Shown here: positions 61,689 to 64,000 of the stretch, piece by piece
How the letters are laid out: each line of letters opens with the position of its first letter
Numbering within the stretch: position 1 is the stretch's first letter
Origin: Fasciolopsis buskii
Lineage: Eukaryota > Platyhelminthes > Trematoda > Plagiorchiida > Fasciolidae
Direction of reading: 5' to 3'
Assembly (NCBI GenBank): GCA_008360955.1
Contig: LUCM01006285.1
Location: 89,718-153,717, forward strand
DNA: 64,000 nt
Position numbers and translations under genes: made by a program
Notes under the pieces: model-generated
Database searches by the model: none
What the model saw: the letters and a program-made list of their open reading frames with translations, nothing else
What the model was told of the DNA's origin: nothing

Positions 61689-63751
61689 GATGCCGAAATA
61701 CTATGGTGGTTTTGTGAAACTGAACTAAAGCTCATTATTACGCTGTATTTCTGTGGAGAAACCGGGTAACGAGAATTCATGCGTGTTCGGATGAACGACA
61801 AAACATGAGGGGAATTCGGCTGCTGCCATCGGTGGAAAGTGTCACACATGTGCTTGCTAGTCCAATCGAACTCTACAGTTCACTTATCCGTAGGAAATTT
61901 CAACGATTCTAATGCTCCCTTACTGTGTGTCGTGAAAATAATCAGCCTGAAATCAGTTTGCATCAGCGATCTTGGTTTTATGACGGAACAGCCGATGAAT
62001 TTAGTCATTTCGATTGTTTCACTTGCTTGTGAGACGAAATACGACGATGTCGATCAGGAAGAACGAATAGGTGGGACAACTACCTATTTCAAAGATGACT
62101 GACATAAGTCTGTCGAGGCTATTAGTGAGTACCGGGTTGCTTCATCATCAGCGATCCCTTCATCTTACACACGTTGCCCAAATTTACGAGCGGATATAAA
62201 TCATTGATTGGCGCATGAATTTGCACATTTCAATGAAATTCTCTTTGTGCATCTTCAGTGATGTTTAGCTGTTAGCTGGACAACTCATTGTTTTTCTGTG
62301 ATAATTTTAATCAAATGGGCCCATTAGAAATGCGAGCGAATTGTCGACTGGAACTGAAACCAACCTAGCAGTTTACTTCACATAGACCGGGAACTCAGTT
62401 TGTGACTAGGGCTAAAACTATGCTGTAAAAATTCAGTCATGCCGGCAGGCTAATTCGCCCGACTGAGACGACCTAAAGATGTACAGAATATTCACTTGGA
62501 GCCTAGGCCAGAAATGCAGAAAGCGACCATGCAACACAGAATTCATGAACCAAAATCTTTCTACCACCCTGATCCAAGTGTGCTTTTTCTCAGCACGATC
62601 TACCGCGCTGTTGAATATTGTGTTACCATGTCGACGCTCGATCGGAAGCCTTGTGTATTCATATCGATCGTTTTTTTCACCGCCCTCCCTCTCCCCCCCC
62701 ACGGATTAAGCAACAAACGGACAGGAAAAAGGCCTTGTAAAACCAGAGATGACCGATTGACCATTGCTCTCCTGCTCGCCCCGTCAAGTCCGAATTCGTC
62801 AATTGCATTGCCCTGCAGAACCAAATGCTACGGTTTAATCCTGGGACTGTTGAAAAGTTATACCACTTTAGGATACTTATGTCCCGGCAATTAGTCGTCC
62901 ATTCACCAAAATTTTTAACGAGCCGAGCTTTCGTCCTTCTCTTCTGGTATTGTTGGTTCCACGCCAAAACAAAGTATTTTTCAGCGGCTGTTTAAAAGAG
63001 GTTAGAACCCGCAAATGCAACAGACGAAAGTCGTTACGAATCTCCCTGGCGTTTTCAAACAACGTGAACACATTCCCACAAGAATAGTGACAAATCTACT
63101 TGAGCAATATTTAAACCATCAGACGATTCTGTGGTGAGCTTATGTGCAATTCACATCATGCAGCCCGGTACTGCAGCACGCTGGTCTGAGTAGGCATGAA
63201 TCCAATGAGAACTGCGACAAGAGGTGAAGTTGACTGGGCAGAAAGCATTGCACGAGCTGAAAATGCATCTCCAGTTGGCTTCCCTGCTGTTGTGGGCTTT
63301 GTTTTGACTTCCGCTTTTTAGCTTGGGTTGAAGCTAAGTAAAAACTTACAGGTGATTCGTATCCGTTCGTTATCATGACTGACCGGATTCGGTATACTAA
63401 TTCCGAGTTCAAATACCATAGGGTATTTTCATGAGATCAACCCTCAGAAATACTAATCGTGTTAAGAGTATCAGTGACGACAGTAGCCTTCCTGGAATCT
63501 TTTTGATAAGTTACTTCTACAGAGAGTTCGCAGTGTCTAGCAACAGATTTATAGTAACTCGGAATTTTCGGTTCGGATCGGATTCTTCCCGGATGCCGTA
63601 CCGTGGACGCCACGTTTCCTCACTAGGCTGCTGAGGATTTGGTCCAGTTATTTTCTGTAAATGTTAGTAGTCTTCAAGATCCACTACTTACGTCTTCCCT
63701 TTTCTTTTATTCAGTGATTAACTTCTGCTAACTACATCAGATTCAGGACCA

Positions 63752-63896
63752 AATGACGTAATGAGTGTATCGAAGAATTGATGCGCCATGTATTGGTTTT
63801 AATTGTATAACTTTCCTTGAGAAAGACTACCCACGGCAATCGAACCGTTGACATTACATCTACCAAAAACGCTCTGTTATTAACATTATATCATTC
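63752..63896 (+). repeat. Penelope-like or ribozyme-like repeat, copy 2
   Basis: This aligns with the minus strand of 35004-35140 over about 140 bases (GAGTGTATCGAAGAATTGATG, CCTTGAGAAAGACTAC, CGTTGACATTACATCTACCA, TTATTAACATTATATCATTC). The helix corresponding to GACTA/TAGTC and the second hairpin are degraded here, so it would not fold as copy 1 does. Confidence 0.62.
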
Positions 63897-63932
63897 AAAA
63901 TTACATCAGATTCACTTCAGTGACGACACTCT

Positions 63933-64000
63933 CCATCCATCCATCCATCCATCCATCCATCCATCCATCCATCCATCCATCCATCCATCCATCCATCCAT
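63933..64000. repeat. (CCAT)n array running off the window
   Basis: Seventeen perfect CCAT units continue to the last base, so the array length is not known. Confidence 0.95.

Larger units (their letters stand above)
59134..63751. other. Stretch with simple repeats and hairpins only
   Basis: It holds the perfect hairpin at 60004, a near-palindrome AATAGTTTCAAACTATT at 60244-60260, and the AATAC array at 61614. No gene is recognisable; frames up to 132 codons (62496-62894) have no domain signal. Confidence 0.4.

Overview
The window reads as nuclear DNA from an animal with a repeat-rich, intron-rich genome. Evidence for this is GT-AG micro-exons separated by introns of 1.7-5.4 kb, tRNA-derived SINE-like repeats, decayed non-LTR retrotransposon (LINE) pieces, many simple-sequence arrays, an assembly gap, and no long open frames or bacterial operon structure. 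A flatworm, probably a trematode, is my best guess. It rests on the general look of the LINE tails and SINE-like repeats and on the long introns with symmetric micro-exons; it is an inference, not a proof.

Left part (1-18.7 kb, minus strand): seven small exons can be joined in one consistent reading frame. An acidic, serine-rich exon (18735-18473) is followed by exons of 40, 24, 57, 36, 45 and 30 bp that encode an increasingly Glu/Arg/Lys-rich, coiled-coil-like chain, which probably continues past base 1. Possible earlier exons lie at 21766-21724 and 21976-21956. Weaker, partly repeat-derived candidates lie at 23962-23897 and 27883-27830. I do not recognise the protein.

Middle and right parts (19-64 kb): mostly intergenic or intronic repeat landscape. 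There are three tRNA-derived repeat types (SINE1 with at least seven copies, SINE2 with three, SINE3 with one). LINE 3'-half fragments lie on the minus strand at 12.7, 36.8-37.5, 51.1-51.7 and 53.5-55.0 kb, and the second and fourth are near-identical over about 770 bp. A Penelope-like or hammerhead-like repeat occurs in inverted orientation at 35.0 and 63.8 kb. A dispersed exon-like repeat has five copies. Two foldback elements (3.4-3.6 and 48.5-48.6 kb) and several microsatellites complete the picture. A 712-base N gap sits inside a (TTTA)n array at 52.06-52.77 kb. Possible isolated coding exons are at 39990-40115 (+) and 34623-34548 (-).

No rRNA, functional tRNA, CRISPR array, operon or complete protein-coding gene is visible. 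Most open frames of 60-160 codons are what chance predicts for a sequence of this length and composition. I found no strong case for a wholly new system; the most unusual items are the micro-exon gene and the dispersed exon-like repeat.
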